59,540 bases of DNA from Borrelia puertoricensis (GTDB lineage: Bacteria; Spirochaetota; Spirochaetia; Borreliales; Borreliaceae), in assembly GCF_023035875.1 (NCBI RefSeq), contig NZ_CP075388.1, forward strand, positions 1-59,540, read 5' to 3'. Below the pieces are notes generated by a model. It was given only the letters and a program-made list of their open reading frames with translations, was not told the origin of the DNA and did no database searches. Made by a program: the position numbers and the translations under genes. Shown in pieces: positions 36,370 to 46,890 of the stretch (position 1 is its first letter; each line of letters opens with the position of its first letter).

Positions 36370-36715
36370 TATTTCTGTCCTCTTCTTTAAGCTTATTAAT
36401 ATAAGCTTCCATAAGCTTATTTCTCTTTAAACGTAGTGAAGCAATGCGTTTTGTATTCTCTTTACTTAAATGTTCATTAGAACTATCTATTATCTCTAAA
36501 TTAATTCTTAAAATGTCATCAAATTGAGATAGTATTTTCGTGCTTTCAGCTTGTTCCCTTTTAATTAAATTATCCCTGTACATAGAATAAAAGTAATTTA
36601 CTACTTTGCTAAAGATATTAATGTATTTTTGTGTGTTGGTATTTGAGTCTTGTTTTAGCAGTTCCGTAAATTTGTTTAGTATATCTATACTTAATTTTGC
36701 AGTAGTTAAATTCAA
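36362..36715 (-). CDS. Lysis-cassette protein (BBP25-like), unit B
   Basis: Identical in protein sequence to the gene at 5865-6218; 117 residues, helical, function unknown. It overlaps the broken lipoprotein gene by 8 nt. Confidence 0.7.
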   Translation of the reverse strand: MNLTTAKLSIDILNKFTELLKQDSNTNTQKYINIFSKVVNYFYSMYRDNLIKREQAESTKILSQFDDILRINLEIIDSSNEHLSKENTKRIASLRLKRNKLMEAYINKLKEEDRNNE

Positions 36716-36716
36716 T

Positions 36717-37043
36717 TTATAACTCCTTTGAATATGATTCTTTTGTTCCTTCCCATTTTGGCAATCTCATGTTTTCAGGATTATTATTAACCTTTTCTAT
36801 AAATTCTTGTATTTTGTTATTAATAGGAGTTAATGCTTCTTGGATTTGGGGCGTTAATGCATTCTCTAATCTTTCCATGTTTTTAGTGAAAATAATTCTG
36901 TATTCTGTGTAAACTTCATTAAGTAGCATAAATATTTTATGAGCATTCACGTTAAAAGAGCCATCTTCAAAATTAGACAGTGTACTAAATAATGTTTCTA
37001 TTGCATTTAAAGCAGTATTTAATGAACTAATGTCAAGAGTCAT
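36717..37043 (-). CDS. blyB: BlyB, holin accessory protein (unit B)
   Basis: 108 residues, identical to the unit A copy at 6220. Same 1- to 3-nt spacing to its neighbours, so the cassette is translated as a coupled set. Confidence 0.8.
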   Translation of the reverse strand: MTLDISSLNTALNAIETLFSTLSNFEDGSFNVNAHKIFMLLNEVYTEYRIIFTKNMERLENALTPQIQEALTPINNKIQEFIEKVNNNPENMRLPKWEGTKESYSKEL

Positions 37044-37046
37044 TGA

Positions 37047-37232
37047 TTAATCCTTTCCTTTATGCTTTCTTTTAAATTTAGTTGCTAATAAACTTATGAT
37101 ATCTTTAATTACCGGTTTAAAGATAAGTCCTATACCTAAAATAAAAGTGGCAATGACAATTAATTTAATTTCATTGATATTAATTAAAAGTTCTGATATT
37201 TCAGACAATTTAGTTAAAGTGAAATGATCCAT
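37047..37232 (-). CDS. blyA: BlyA, holin-like protein (unit B)
   Basis: 61 residues, identical to the unit A copy at 6550: one membrane segment and a basic tail. The 90-nt upstream gap is also the same. Confidence 0.85.
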   Translation of the reverse strand: MDHFTLTKLSEISELLININEIKLIVIATFILGIGLIFKPVIKDIISLLATKFKRKHKGKD

Positions 37233-37322
37233 TAACCTTGTAACCTCACATAAAAAAGATAAATAAAGTATATTACAAAAAGTACCAAAAACTAATAATT
37301 TATTAAGTTTTACAAAGTAAAA

Positions 37323-38156
37323 TTACAGTTTTACTAAAACCGGAACACGATTTCCGCTTAGATATCTATATTTTTGTATGTACCATCCTCTAAATAGTGG
37401 TACTACAGTGTCTATGTAAGCATTTTTGGCACTATTATAGTATATTATTGATGTTTGTGATTCATCAGAATATTTAACAGATACTTTTTTTGTATATTTG
37501 CTACCACCAGCATTAATTGTTACGTCAAGATATATATCTAAATAAATAGGCTTATCATCATCACTTTTATAAAATATAAGTTTAACATCTTCGTTGCTGT
37601 ACTCAGATGTCATATCTAGTAAGTAAGACTTACTTCTAAGAGAGGATTCATAAATATAAGAACTAGAGCTTCTCTCTCTTGATAAACTAAAACTTGAAGG
37701 AATGCCTGTTAAATATTCTGGTATTGTAGTTTTTTGTAGCGAGTTATAACTTGATATAGTAACAAATTTGTCTGAACTAGAGAAATGCGAATAAGAACTC
37801 ATATTACTTGTAAGATCACTTCTGATATAGCTAGATAAATTACTCTTATAACTTGAGTCATTATTCATAAGTTTGCTTAGTAGTTTAGAGTAAAGTTTAT
37901 CTGTAAATTCACTATTCTCAGCAAGTTCTGTTGCAATAGTGTCTTTAATTACTTCCTTAAAATAAGATAATCCTTCTCCTTTAAACGTTTTATCTTTAGT
38001 CTTTTGAAGGAAGTTTTCATAAGTAATTGCATTACAACTTGCAACACCATCATCTAATAAAAGTAAATCACTATTTTTTATATCATTTACCCTATTTAAA
38101 TCTTTAATTTGTATAAATTCATTCTCGTCCATTAAAAGTCTCTCATCTGTTGACAA
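37323..38156 (-). CDS. Putative tail fibre protein (DUF685), unit B
   Basis: 277 residues, identical to the protein at 6826-7659, including the TTG start set by GGAGG. No sequence difference between the units suggests that host range is not diversified here. Confidence 0.65.
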   Translation of the reverse strand: MSTDERLLMDENEFIQIKDLNRVNDIKNSDLLLLDDGVASCNAITYENFLQKTKDKTFKGEGLSYFKEVIKDTIATELAENSEFTDKLYSKLLSKLMNNDSSYKSNLSSYIRSDLTSNMSSYSHFSSSDKFVTISSYNSLQKTTIPEYLTGIPSSFSLSRERSSSSYIYESSLRSKSYLLDMTSEYSNEDVKLIFYKSDDDKPIYLDIYLDVTINAGGSKYTKKVSVKYSDESQTSIIYYNSAKNAYIDTVVPLFRGWYIQKYRYLSGNRVPVLVKL

Positions 38157-38168
38157 ATGATACCTCCA

Positions 38169-38771
38169 TTAGTTAAAAGAAACAACTTCTATATTTTGAT
38201 TGTCAATAATTTTAAGTTTTCTTCCTATAGGAATCATGCCTTTAATAAAAGCATAAATTGAATGAGAATATCCTTTAGGAATAAAATTGAATGCTAGTGT
38301 TTTATATTTATCTTCGTATCCTTGTTTTGATTGACGTAAGCGTATACGTTTGGGTTTTACTCCAACAGCAGTACTAGGAGTAATATATGATATAAAATTA
38401 GTTTTTATACTTCCAAGTAATTTAATACTAATAACTCCAGCTTCTGGTGTTGTAATTTCAATATCAACATTAAGAAAAGCTTTAAATAATCTAATAAATG
38501 ACTCATCAGTACCAATATGTCTTAAAGCAAAAATGACGCTGTCAATATTGCTTGCAAGCTCTTTTAATGGGCGACTTTTATAGTGAAAAGTTTTAAATAC
38601 GTTTGATAACCAGACAGCAATAAAATGAGAAGATAGATAGTTACTAGCAATAATACCAGAGAAATTAGAATTTAAGCTCTTAATTTCAGCAAGTATTTTA
38701 TTTGCATAATCTAATTCTGAACGTATAAATTTTTCTATTTGTGTTTTATGAAGAAAACCTGGTATGCTCAA
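38169..38771 (-). CDS. gpI-like baseplate protein (DUF735), unit B
   Basis: 200 residues, identical to 7672-8274. TTG start behind AAGGAG. Confidence 0.65.
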   Translation of the reverse strand: MSIPGFLHKTQIEKFIRSELDYANKILAEIKSLNSNFSGIIASNYLSSHFIAVWLSNVFKTFHYKSRPLKELASNIDSVIFALRHIGTDESFIRLFKAFLNVDIEITTPEAGVISIKLLGSIKTNFISYITPSTAVGVKPKRIRLRQSKQGYEDKYKTLAFNFIPKGYSHSIYAFIKGMIPIGRKLKIIDNQNIEVVSFN

Positions 38772-38780
38772 TATATCTCC

Positions 38781-39659
38781 TTAAGTTTGAATATCAATAA
38801 GTAGTCTCTCAGTGAGACTGAAGTTAAGTATTTCTGATGGACTGATTTCAATATCTTGATTCTCTTTAAAATCACTTGCGCTAATGTTACTTATACTTGT
38901 CTCAGGATTGTCTTTAATGCAGGCATTAATTTTAAGTTCTTGAATGCCTTTTATCTCATTAACCGGAGCAGTAAAATCTTGATATTCAAAACTAATTCCC
39001 ATGTCAGAGTAATTATTATTGATAATTCTCCTGTATATTTCTCTTATTTGCATGTCGATATTGAGATAAATGTGATTTTTAAGGTCAAGTTTGTATTTTA
39101 CTTTAAGATAGATATATTTAGTCTTTCCTAGAGAAACTTTATAAGATTTAACTTGATTGTGGCTATTTATTCCATCAATATCAATATCACCTTCTAAGAT
39201 AGTTCCACTAGGAATAGTGCTATAAAGTACTTCCCAAAGGTTTGCTTTGAATGTAGAATCTTTAATTGTGTTCTTAGAGTCGTTTAAGATGGTATCATTA
39301 ACAATAAGATAAATATTAGCTTTTCCTGCTGTGCTTACAATGTTAACGTATTTTACATTCGGTAAGTTCAGTATAGCATTTCTTAATGCTTCATGAGTGG
39401 TGCTTTTAACACTTATATGAGACTCTATAGCCTTCCAATACTCACCTTGTGGTTTAAGTTTATCCATAAAAATGTTAAGTTCATTAATTATTTGTTCCTC
39501 AACTGTAGCAAGAGAAGCAGCTATGATGTTGTAAATGGATGATGGGTCATCTTTTATCACAATACCGTGTGTTTGTTTTAAATATTCTCTCTTTGTGTTA
39601 ATTATTTGTGAGATATTTTGTTTTAGAATGCCGAAATTATTATCAAAAGCAATACTCAT
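38781..39659 (-). CDS. Baseplate J-like protein (DUF276), unit B
   Basis: 292 residues from ATG 39659, identical to the unit A protein. It overlaps the gp25-like stop as ATGA. Confidence 0.75.
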   Translation of the reverse strand: MSIAFDNNFGILKQNISQIINTKREYLKQTHGIVIKDDPSSIYNIIAASLATVEEQIINELNIFMDKLKPQGEYWKAIESHISVKSTTHEALRNAILNLPNVKYVNIVSTAGKANIYLIVNDTILNDSKNTIKDSTFKANLWEVLYSTIPSGTILEGDIDIDGINSHNQVKSYKVSLGKTKYIYLKVKYKLDLKNHIYLNIDMQIREIYRRIINNNYSDMGISFEYQDFTAPVNEIKGIQELKINACIKDNPETSISNISASDFKENQDIEISPSEILNFSLTERLLIDIQT

Positions 39660-39988
39660 ATGCAAATCTCCGTTTGAAAAGAATCACCAGGAAAATAGAG
39701 AGTAATTTGTAATATTTTTGAGTTTATATTAATGTTAACTCCAGTAAGATCAATGTCCAGTTCTTGGGCAACAGAGTAGAGATAATATTTAATTTGATCT
39801 AGAGTGCCAAGCTTACATAATTTAAGGATATGTGTATAATCAAATCCCCATGTTGGATTTAGAGCAAGACTTCCTTTAGGGGTTTTAAGGAAAATAAATA
39901 ATCTTTGTTTTTGCTCTTCTATTCCATCAGCAATCTGTAAGTCTGAGCCTGATACTAAATTAAACTGCAAATCAACCTTTAAATCCAT
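39656..39988 (-). CDS. gp25/gpW-like wedge protein, unit B
   Basis: 110 residues, identical to 9159-9491, with the PTWGFDYTHIL motif. Confidence 0.75.
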   Translation of the reverse strand: MDLKVDLQFNLVSGSDLQIADGIEEQKQRLFIFLKTPKGSLALNPTWGFDYTHILKLCKLGTLDQIKYYLYSVAQELDIDLTGVNININSKILQITLYFPGDSFQTEICI

Positions 39989-40055
39989 ACTAACCTATGT
40001 AAATCAATCTTTAACCTTTAACTTAAAGGAAATGTATAACAAAAATATTAAAAAA

Positions 40056-40580
40056 CTAATTAAATAAATTATTAATTTTGCTATTTATTTTTGATGTATA
40101 GTAAGAGAGAGAAGAGTAATCAATGCTTGAATTTCCTATAATTCTTAAGTTATTAATAGCATTTACTATTGCCTCTAAGATGTCTTTAAGACTAGTTATC
40201 TCATTACGTATATCCAACTTATGTTTAGCATATATTTTAAGATGCTTAGGGTCAATTGCACTTAATATATAAAAATGATGTTTATCAAAATATATATTGT
40301 CATCTGTATTAAATAGATTAATGTTTGATTGAAGAAGTACTACTCTGTCATCTTTGTGAAGACTTAGATTGATATTTGATATATTACGAGTGTGAATCTC
40401 AAGTCCTTTATATTCGTCAATTTCTACAATACCTTCTTGAGTATCGCTGTTAAATGATTTTATAATTCCTATTTTTGATATGCATATATTGTTAGCTATC
40501 CATTCTTTGCTCTCTTCTTGAGTTAAAGCAGAACCAGACATGCTCTGATTCATTCTATAAATTTCATAATTAAAATTCAT
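40056..40580 (-). CDS. Spike/assembly V-like protein (DUF777), unit B
   Basis: 174 residues. It differs from unit A only around residue 38-40 (KIGIIKSF against KIGVVKSF), with a small cluster of base changes there. Confidence 0.65.
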   Translation of the reverse strand: MNFNYEIYRMNQSMSGSALTQEESKEWIANNICISKIGIIKSFNSDTQEGIVEIDEYKGLEIHTRNISNINLSLHKDDRVVLLQSNINLFNTDDNIYFDKHHFYILSAIDPKHLKIYAKHKLDIRNEITSLKDILEAIVNAINNLRIIGNSSIDYSSLSYYTSKINSKINNLFN

Positions 40581-40590
40581 ATCCTCTCCT

Positions 40591-41532
40591 TTATTTCATT
40601 TTTAGATGATTAATGTCATCATAAAGCTTTAAGGTAAGTGAACACTCACCAGAATTGCTTAGAGAAGCACTAGTTTCACAAATCGTGCTCTTTATTATAT
40701 TCCCCAAAGAATCTCTAAATGATACTCTGTCACCAACTTTTAATTTATGAGTATAAGTAAGCTTTGCTCTCCAATATATAAGTCTTATATTAAGAGTAGT
40801 GCCTATAGTAATTTCTTGCTTTGGGATAAATTCAAGACCATAATCTTCAAGTGACTCATAATGAGCATCAGGACCGGTTAATTGATGATTTGTGAATATG
40901 AGATTACATTCAACCAAATCAACTCCATTACCAACATCAGCAATAACATTTTGTATATATTTTTTAGATAATTTTTCTATAAATTCTTTTGGAGTTCTAG
41001 CATAAATATGCTCTTCTATGATTTTAAGTCTGTCATTAGTGCTCATATTGATTATATTTCTACCCGGAAAGGCAAAGTTTATAGCGTCCTGGACCGTCAT
41101 TCCTTTAAATTGTTTTGTTTCAAGTTCTCGGTTAAAGAAATTACTCTTTGATGCTAAATGAAGTTCAAGCTCTATGCTAAAATCACCACTAGGATAGTCA
41201 CTGCTCATTGGGACTCCCAGATAACCTGCCATGATAAATGTAAATGAGTCTTCATGAGCAAATTTTTTATAGTATATCTTTACAATATCTCCTTCATGTA
41301 TATGATTGTTGAAATCGAGGTGTAAATTCCAAAGAACAAGTTTGGCTTGTTTTGCCCTTACAAAATTGTAACTTGAATAAACATTAGATATTGAGATATC
41401 AACATAAATGCCATGTTGTGTGTTGATAATGATTTTAGGAGAAGATTCTGGTGTTGCATCACCAGTAATATTTTTATTTGAGCTAGTAGTAGAGTAAAAT
41501 TCAATCTTAAAATCATATTTAAGTAATATCAC
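40591..41532 (-). CDS. Baseplate hub protein (DUF693), unit B
   Basis: 313 residues from GTG 41532; one change from unit A (ARTPKEF against ARIPKEF). A longer frame to 41604 exists only because of base changes in the end of the preceding gene and is not supported by a ribosome site or by unit A. Confidence 0.65.
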   Translation of the reverse strand: MILLKYDFKIEFYSTTSSNKNITGDATPESSPKIIINTQHGIYVDISISNVYSSYNFVRAKQAKLVLWNLHLDFNNHIHEGDIVKIYYKKFAHEDSFTFIMAGYLGVPMSSDYPSGDFSIELELHLASKSNFFNRELETKQFKGMTVQDAINFAFPGRNIINMSTNDRLKIIEEHIYARTPKEFIEKLSKKYIQNVIADVGNGVDLVECNLIFTNHQLTGPDAHYESLEDYGLEFIPKQEITIGTTLNIRLIYWRAKLTYTHKLKVGDRVSFRDSLGNIIKSTICETSASLSNSGECSLTLKLYDDINHLKMK

Positions 41533-41536
41533 AAGC

Positions 41537-42097
41537 TTATCCTTTGTATTTATCCAAATGAAAGGTTTTAATAACTTCCATGTTAAGATTAAGCTCAACT
41601 TCATCTATGAAAGGCACATCTTTAAATGTTAGGGAAGTAATTACAACTAATTCTTTAATGCCAAAAGTTGGACTATAAGCAGTAAAGGGAACTTGTGCTT
41701 GAAGTCTACCAGCCAGTTGTTCTTTAACTAAATTACTATCAAATTCAAGTAGTGAGTTACCAAAAGGAGTTAATTTCAGTGGAGCTAACATATTCTTATA
41801 AAGACTTGTAAGTACACCACCATTTAAAGCAATAACTTCTCCTGTAAGTACAGGGTTATAACTTACATATTCAGCTTTCCTTAAGTAGTAATTAATTACA
41901 GGACGTTTGGAACATGTGGTGTTATAAGTACGAGTTATAAGTTCAAATTTAGGTTTAATAAAGAATAATTGGGGCAAATACCCAAGTCCCTTAAGATCAG
42001 GTCTTGGGAAGAGAACAATAAAATTATCTGTGCTAAATAAAGCAAATATTTGTGTTACAGTATCTTTAATAATTTGAAATATTTCCATAGGTTGCAT
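41537..42097 (-). CDS. Tail/baseplate protein (DUF792), unit B
   Basis: 186 residues; only the end differs from unit A (TFHLDKYKG against TFALEKYKG), a short patch of several changed bases in an otherwise identical region. Confidence 0.6.
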   Translation of the reverse strand: MQPMEIFQIIKDTVTQIFALFSTDNFIVLFPRPDLKGLGYLPQLFFIKPKFELITRTYNTTCSKRPVINYYLRKAEYVSYNPVLTGEVIALNGGVLTSLYKNMLAPLKLTPFGNSLLEFDSNLVKEQLAGRLQAQVPFTAYSPTFGIKELVVITSLTFKDVPFIDEVELNLNMEVIKTFHLDKYKG

Positions 42098-42112
42098 AAA
42101 TGTCTCCCTATT

Positions 42113-43378
42113 TTAAGTACCACTGGGAGGAGTAGTAATAGATTTATCTTCATGAGTAATTTTTGATAAGCTCTCACCACTATCTCCTCCCATCCATAAG
42201 GGCAATATTGATTTAAGTCTTGCAATAAGTCTATCTAAACTAAAAATGCTTTTAATTCCGTTTATTATAGGATCAACGATATCTTTGTGAAAGTTAAATT
42301 CATTTATCTTTTTAAGTGCTTTAGCGGAAAAATCCATTAAAGGTGTTAATGTGGACGCAGTTAGTTTTTTTAATTCTTCATCTATCTTATCCATACTACT
42401 TGTTGCAGAGTCATAAGAGCTTGTAGTATTTGTGAGATTTAATTCGTTAAAATCACTTAAAACTTCATCAAGTTTAGTTATTCTTGAACCCATATCGTGA
42501 AAAGTATCCTGTTGCCATTTACGCTCAGCATGTTCAAGATACTTGTTACCAAATTTATCAAATTGACTCATTAAATTAAAGATTGAACCACCTTCTCCAC
42601 GAAGTAAATCAACAACTGAAGAGATAGCATCATCACTTGATGAGAGTCCACTAGCTTTAAGTTTAGCTGCAAGTTCTACTGCTTTTCTCATATTAGTTTC
42701 ATTATTCATTCCCAGATTATTAAGAGTGCTTTTAATAACAGCAGCTTTATTTAAGAATTCTTCCTTCTCTCTTCCCCTTTCAAATGTTTTAATTCTCGAT
42801 ATAGTATTTAATAATTTGCCTTTTTCAGTTGAGTTAAAAATTCTAGAGTTTAGGGTACCTATTCGTTTTCTTTCTGCAGCATCTTTTACTGATGATTTTG
42901 CAAATGCAAACATATTAGAGGAAGCACCTTTAATGGAACTAGCTATTATATTACCAATTGCACTTCCTATTATGACTTTAGAAGTCAAATTGTTTTTTTT
43001 TATTAAATTTTGTTGCATTTTAGAGTTTTCTTTAAGTGATTTAAATTCTAAATTACGTAAGTCTTTAGTAGACATAGTAGATCGTTTAAAAGCTTCTCGT
43101 TTAGCTTTTTCGAAGCTGTGTCCTTGCTTCATTAGCTTTTTAGTCTCAGTAAGTCTAAATTTCTCTACTCGCTCTCTTAAACGTTCATATTTATTTTGTT
43201 TTGCAAGTTCTGCATTTTTATCTTTTAAATTAGCTTTAATTATATCTTTAGTACTTTTGAGAGAAGAAAGTTTGGGTTTTAAGTTCTCTTCTAATTTTGA
43301 TATGTCTCTCTCTAATGTTTTTTTCGTTGATGCATGATCGAGTATACCTTTAAATTTGATGGTAAATTTATTATCCAT
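42113..43378 (-). CDS. Tape measure protein (DUF759), unit B
   Basis: 421 residues, identical to 11616-12881, so both units specify the same tail length. Confidence 0.75.
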   Translation of the reverse strand: MDNKFTIKFKGILDHASTKKTLERDISKLEENLKPKLSSLKSTKDIIKANLKDKNAELAKQNKYERLRERVEKFRLTETKKLMKQGHSFEKAKREAFKRSTMSTKDLRNLEFKSLKENSKMQQNLIKKNNLTSKVIIGSAIGNIIASSIKGASSNMFAFAKSSVKDAAERKRIGTLNSRIFNSTEKGKLLNTISRIKTFERGREKEEFLNKAAVIKSTLNNLGMNNETNMRKAVELAAKLKASGLSSSDDAISSVVDLLRGEGGSIFNLMSQFDKFGNKYLEHAERKWQQDTFHDMGSRITKLDEVLSDFNELNLTNTTSSYDSATSSMDKIDEELKKLTASTLTPLMDFSAKALKKINEFNFHKDIVDPIINGIKSIFSLDRLIARLKSILPLWMGGDSGESLSKITHEDKSITTPPSGT

Positions 43379-43386
43379 AAGTGTCC

Positions 43387-43611
43387 TTATTTAGATAAAA
43401 TCAGTTCAAGAATTTCCTTCTCTAGCTTAGCTTCAGCAATATTGCTTACTTCTATAAATTCATCGTATGTCATACATTTAATTTCTCTGTAAGAACAAAT
43501 ACCAGTAATTATTGGTAGCCAATATTTATGTCTTTTTATATCGTCAATTAAAGCAAAGTAACGAGTACGAGTAGCATTAATACTCTCAACAAATTTATCT
43601 ATATGTTTCAT
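43387..43611 (-). CDS. Small tail-assembly protein (DUF1322-like), unit B
   Basis: 74 residues, identical to 12890-13114, with the same 17-nt overlap. Confidence 0.6.
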   Translation of the reverse strand: MKHIDKFVESINATRTRYFALIDDIKRHKYWLPIITGICSYREIKCMTYDEFIEVSNIAEAKLEKEILELILSK

Positions 43612-44041
43612 TATTAGCCTTTGATTTAAGTTTTGAAATTATATGTTCATAATTAAATTCATCGGTAATGTAATTAAAAGTAACAAAATCACCAACATTA
43701 TTCTCATATTCTTTAAGAAAAAGGAGGGCTGGTTTTTTAAATTCTGAGTCTAAATGAAATGTATTAAACTCTATAGAATAAAGAATAGCAATAAGATAAT
43801 CTTTATAATAACTTATGAATTCTCTATTGTAATCCAGTATTACGTAAAACTCATCTAAAAACCCGGGTTTGATCATTAAATTAGTTATTTCTTTCAAATA
43901 CTTAACATCATTAAGTTTATTTATAGCTTCTTCTTGATTAAATCCAAGTATAGAGTCCCACGTATAAACAGGTAATACTTTTATTTGGTATTCATAAGTT
44001 TTATCTTTGCTTAATATGTTCATTTTATATCTTGTAATCAT
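43595..44041 (-). CDS. Tail-assembly chaperone candidate (DUF1473-like), unit B
   Basis: 148 residues; NYEHIISKL replaces NYECVISKL near the end, otherwise as 13098-13544. Confidence 0.6.
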   Translation of the reverse strand: MITRYKMNILSKDKTYEYQIKVLPVYTWDSILGFNQEEAINKLNDVKYLKEITNLMIKPGFLDEFYVILDYNREFISYYKDYLIAILYSIEFNTFHLDSEFKKPALLFLKEYENNVGDFVTFNYITDEFNYEHIISKLKSKANNETYR

Positions 44042-44051
44042 TGTGTGTCCT

Positions 44052-44477
44052 TTAATTTTTAGGTGTTATTTTTTGGCAATTGATAGCTCTAATTTCAAAA
44101 GTAACTTTTTCTGCTTCTGCTGAGTAACTTCTTGATGGTTCTTCAGTAAATACAGCACAGTTACTGATTATTTTTGTTGTTATCCTATCATTAAATACCA
44201 AATCCATCATTTTATCTTCTTTACTTACATTCATGTTGTAAAATTGGTCATCAGAGATTTGAGTTAGTAATATGTAATCATGACTACCAAGTGTTACTTC
44301 AATACTAAATATATAAGTAATGGTTTTGGGATCTCGAAGACTGATAACAGGCATTCCTCTATCTTCATTACTAATTACTGCTCTAGTTGTAGGTTCACTT
44401 GTAAGTTCTAATTTTCCACTATTAATTTGTCTTCCCGAGATAGAGAGATAAACTTCCTTTAAATCATATAATCCCAT
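44052..44477 (-). CDS. Tail tube protein (DUF1463), unit B
   Basis: 141 residues, identical to 13555-13980; strong AAGGAGGAG site. Confidence 0.72.
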   Translation of the reverse strand: MGLYDLKEVYLSISGRQINSGKLELTSEPTTRAVISNEDRGMPVISLRDPKTITYIFSIEVTLGSHDYILLTQISDDQFYNMNVSKEDKMMDLVFNDRITTKIISNCAVFTEEPSRSYSAEAEKVTFEIRAINCQKITPKN

Positions 44478-44486
44478 ATCTCCTCC

Positions 44487-45605
44487 TTAATTTTCGAGTT
44501 TATTTAAGTAATCAGTTATATCTTTGGTTGTAATAATGAAAGAGAGAGAGTTGATACTGTAGTTATAAGTAATATCAATAGTTAGTTCTAATTTAAGTTG
44601 TGGTGATGGTGAGAGTATAATATTTAAGTTTGAGTAGCTTACAATAAGTCCTCTCTCTATATATCTCTTTAGTAAGCATTCAATTGCTGATGTATATGCA
44701 TTATCTCTATCTCCAGATAATTGCAACCTAGATAATTTACTATTTTGTCTATTATTAATATTCCAAACTCTAATAAGTTCAATTATTGCTTCTTGTTTTA
44801 TATATTGATAAGTAAATAACTGGTCAATAGGATTTCCCGCAAGATCAACTCCTTCTTTAAATGCTGATACTCTCTCAAGACCTGTTTCGTTAAGATAAGA
44901 ATAAAAATTAATATTTGCACCTCTAAGTTTAGTTATTACTTCATCATCAACAAGTGGTCTTGCAGCAAGATTCATGCCATATGGATTTACACTGTGAAAC
45001 ATACAAGCTTCATATAAATATCGACTTATAAATTTAAGATGTAGATTATCTCGCTTATTACTATAAATAGCTATATTATTTGTTTTCTCTAGGGAGCTTT
45101 TATCTTTAAATATTTCTTTTATTTCACTCTCTTTAGTAGAAAAAACAAAAAAAGTATCTGGCATCTTGAATTTCAAGTAATCATCTTTGTATACAACTAG
45201 CCCATCATCACCATTATTATCTTTATCATAAGTATTAATTAGAACAACAAATGAGTGTCTGTGTGTTTTAAGATAAGTTTTAATAGTCTCAGGTTTATCT
45301 TTATAAATAAAGAGCATAGCAGATTTTAATGCTACACTGGGAGAGTTAAAGAAATCAGACATAGCATTCTTTAATAGTTCTTTTTCTTTAGTAAATTCAT
45401 CTTGTCCATTTCCATTTTCTTTTTCTAATGCTTCTATTTGCTTTTCATAGTTATTTATTGTAAGATTTAAGACTTTATAATTTGCACTATCTTTATTCAC
45501 ATTAATTTTTAATGTTTTATAAACTAGTAACGGAGAATAATAGTTTATTGTTGTGTTATGTACTTTATTACTAATTAAATTTACACTAATTGTATCTTGT
45601 GGCAA
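44487..45605 (-). CDS. Tail sheath protein (DUF787), unit B
   Basis: About 372 residues from TTG 45605, behind AGGAAGGAG; identical protein to unit A. Confidence 0.72.
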   Translation of the reverse strand: MPQDTISVNLISNKVHNTTINYYSPLLVYKTLKINVNKDSANYKVLNLTINNYEKQIEALEKENGNGQDEFTKEKELLKNAMSDFFNSPSVALKSAMLFIYKDKPETIKTYLKTHRHSFVVLINTYDKDNNGDDGLVVYKDDYLKFKMPDTFFVFSTKESEIKEIFKDKSSLEKTNNIAIYSNKRDNLHLKFISRYLYEACMFHSVNPYGMNLAARPLVDDEVITKLRGANINFYSYLNETGLERVSAFKEGVDLAGNPIDQLFTYQYIKQEAIIELIRVWNINNRQNSKLSRLQLSGDRDNAYTSAIECLLKRYIERGLIVSYSNLNIILSPSPQLKLELTIDITYNYSINSLSFIITTKDITDYLNKLEN

Positions 45606-45609
45606 AGTA

Positions 45610-46128
45610 TTACTCCTTCCTTTCAAATATTTGGATTCCAGCTTTAAAACTAGCTGATGAGCTATAAGCAGTGTTACTACATTTTGTTCCCAAAGTAATG
45701 AGACCTGTATTTTGCATATTAGATGTTGGACGTATATATATATTGAGATGTTTTATGTAGTCAGGTTCATGAGCGTCCTTAACTGTGTATTTATTTACTC
45801 TGTTATGTAAAAATTCTTTAAGCAAACTATATAAAGTCAACATTCTATTGTAAGCATCATAGTCATTTGAATTTATTACAAGAGAGATAATAAATATTTG
45901 GAAGTTAATATTAAACTCACAAATATTATCATAAAAAGTACCATAATGAGAGTTGTGAGCAAGTAAGCCATCTTCAGATGTAAATTTAAATGCAATAATA
46001 TTAGGTTCGCTCGTAGTTATATTAGAGAGTAGATATGGATGATTATATGTATTAATAACCTTACATATGTTTTCACTTTTAGCATGAGCATATTCTTTAA
46101 AGTCATTTAGTATTTTAATTATATGCAT
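45610..46128 (-). CDS. Tail completion protein (DUF764-like), unit B
   Basis: 172 residues from ATG 46128, identical to unit A. Same reasoning for the start (AGAGG upstream). Confidence 0.6.
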   Translation of the reverse strand: MHIIKILNDFKEYAHAKSENICKVINTYNHPYLLSNITTSEPNIIAFKFTSEDGLLAHNSHYGTFYDNICEFNINFQIFIISLVINSNDYDAYNRMLTLYSLLKEFLHNRVNKYTVKDAHEPDYIKHLNIYIRPTSNMQNTGLITLGTKCSNTAYSSSASFKAGIQIFERKE

Positions 46129-46155
46129 AAGTATAACCTCTAACCCAATAAGCAC

Positions 46156-46525
46156 TCAATTCACCTTATAACTAATCTCATTTAGCATTCGTGAAGTATC
46201 AACAAGAGTAATTTCTGGATTACCACTACCTTTTTTTTCGTTTTTGCTTAATTGTATTTGGACTAAGTTCAGGCTTGATTTTATTTGACAATACATAATT
46301 TTGATAATAAGTTATAAATGCTTCTCCAATGGCACTCATTCCAGATCTAGGATCACGTTTAAATTCATTTTTTATATAATCATTACTGATATATTCTCTA
46401 AACTCACAACTAGCAGCAACTTCACTTAAATGTTTACGTACTGGTAAATTATTAGCGCCAATCTCATGCATGCGTGCAACATTAGCTCTGCCCCCAAACC
46501 AACCAACCTCTAACTCTATTTCCAT
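46156..46525 (-). pseudogene. HK97 gp10-like neck protein, frameshifted (unit B)
   Basis: The same protein as 15659-16027 up to residue 98, then a run of eight T's (seven in unit A, near 46230) shifts the frame and ends it as KQKRKKR at 46226. The end LVDTSRMLNEISYKV is out of frame. A one-base homopolymer change: a real mutation or a sequencing error. Confidence 0.78.
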
Positions 46526-46890
46526 ACAATATCCTTTAAAATTAGTGTTTGGTAACCAATAGAAGAGTCAATACTTACTATTTCGTAATAATTATCACCT
46601 ATAGAAATTCTATCTTGAAGATTGAAGATAATATCATCACTTGTATAAAGTTTAGAGAGTCCTTGTAAGTCAAATAAATTTGAGTCATAAATCATCCTTA
46701 ATTCTTGGGGACTTATATCTATAATAATGCCTGTAAATTCTAAGTAGTCTTCTTTATTAAATACCCTCTGATAAGAATTATCATCAAGTGTAATAGTTTC
46801 AAATTTATATAAACGTAAAGGAGCAGGGGCTTTGTATGTAAATATCATACGTTGTGACATTTGTGATAACTTATCTCTAAGATTATTCAT
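46516..46890 (-). CDS. Head-tail connector candidate (DUF1506), unit B
   Basis: 124 residues with three single-residue changes from unit A (e.g. APAPLRL for APDPLRL). From here towards the portal gene the two units diverge more than in the tail region. Confidence 0.62.
   Translation of the reverse strand: MNNLRDKLSQMSQRMIFTYKAPAPLRLYKFETITLDDNSYQRVFNKEDYLEFTGIIIDISPQELRMIYDSNLFDLQGLSKLYTSDDIIFNLQDRISIGDNYYEIVSIDSSIGYQTLILKDIVWK

Noticed and set aside
40591..41604. A 24-residue N-terminal extension of the unit B hub protein
   Set aside because: It uses the sequence of the upstream gene's end, lacks a ribosome site, and is closed in unit A; GTG 41532 is the shared start.
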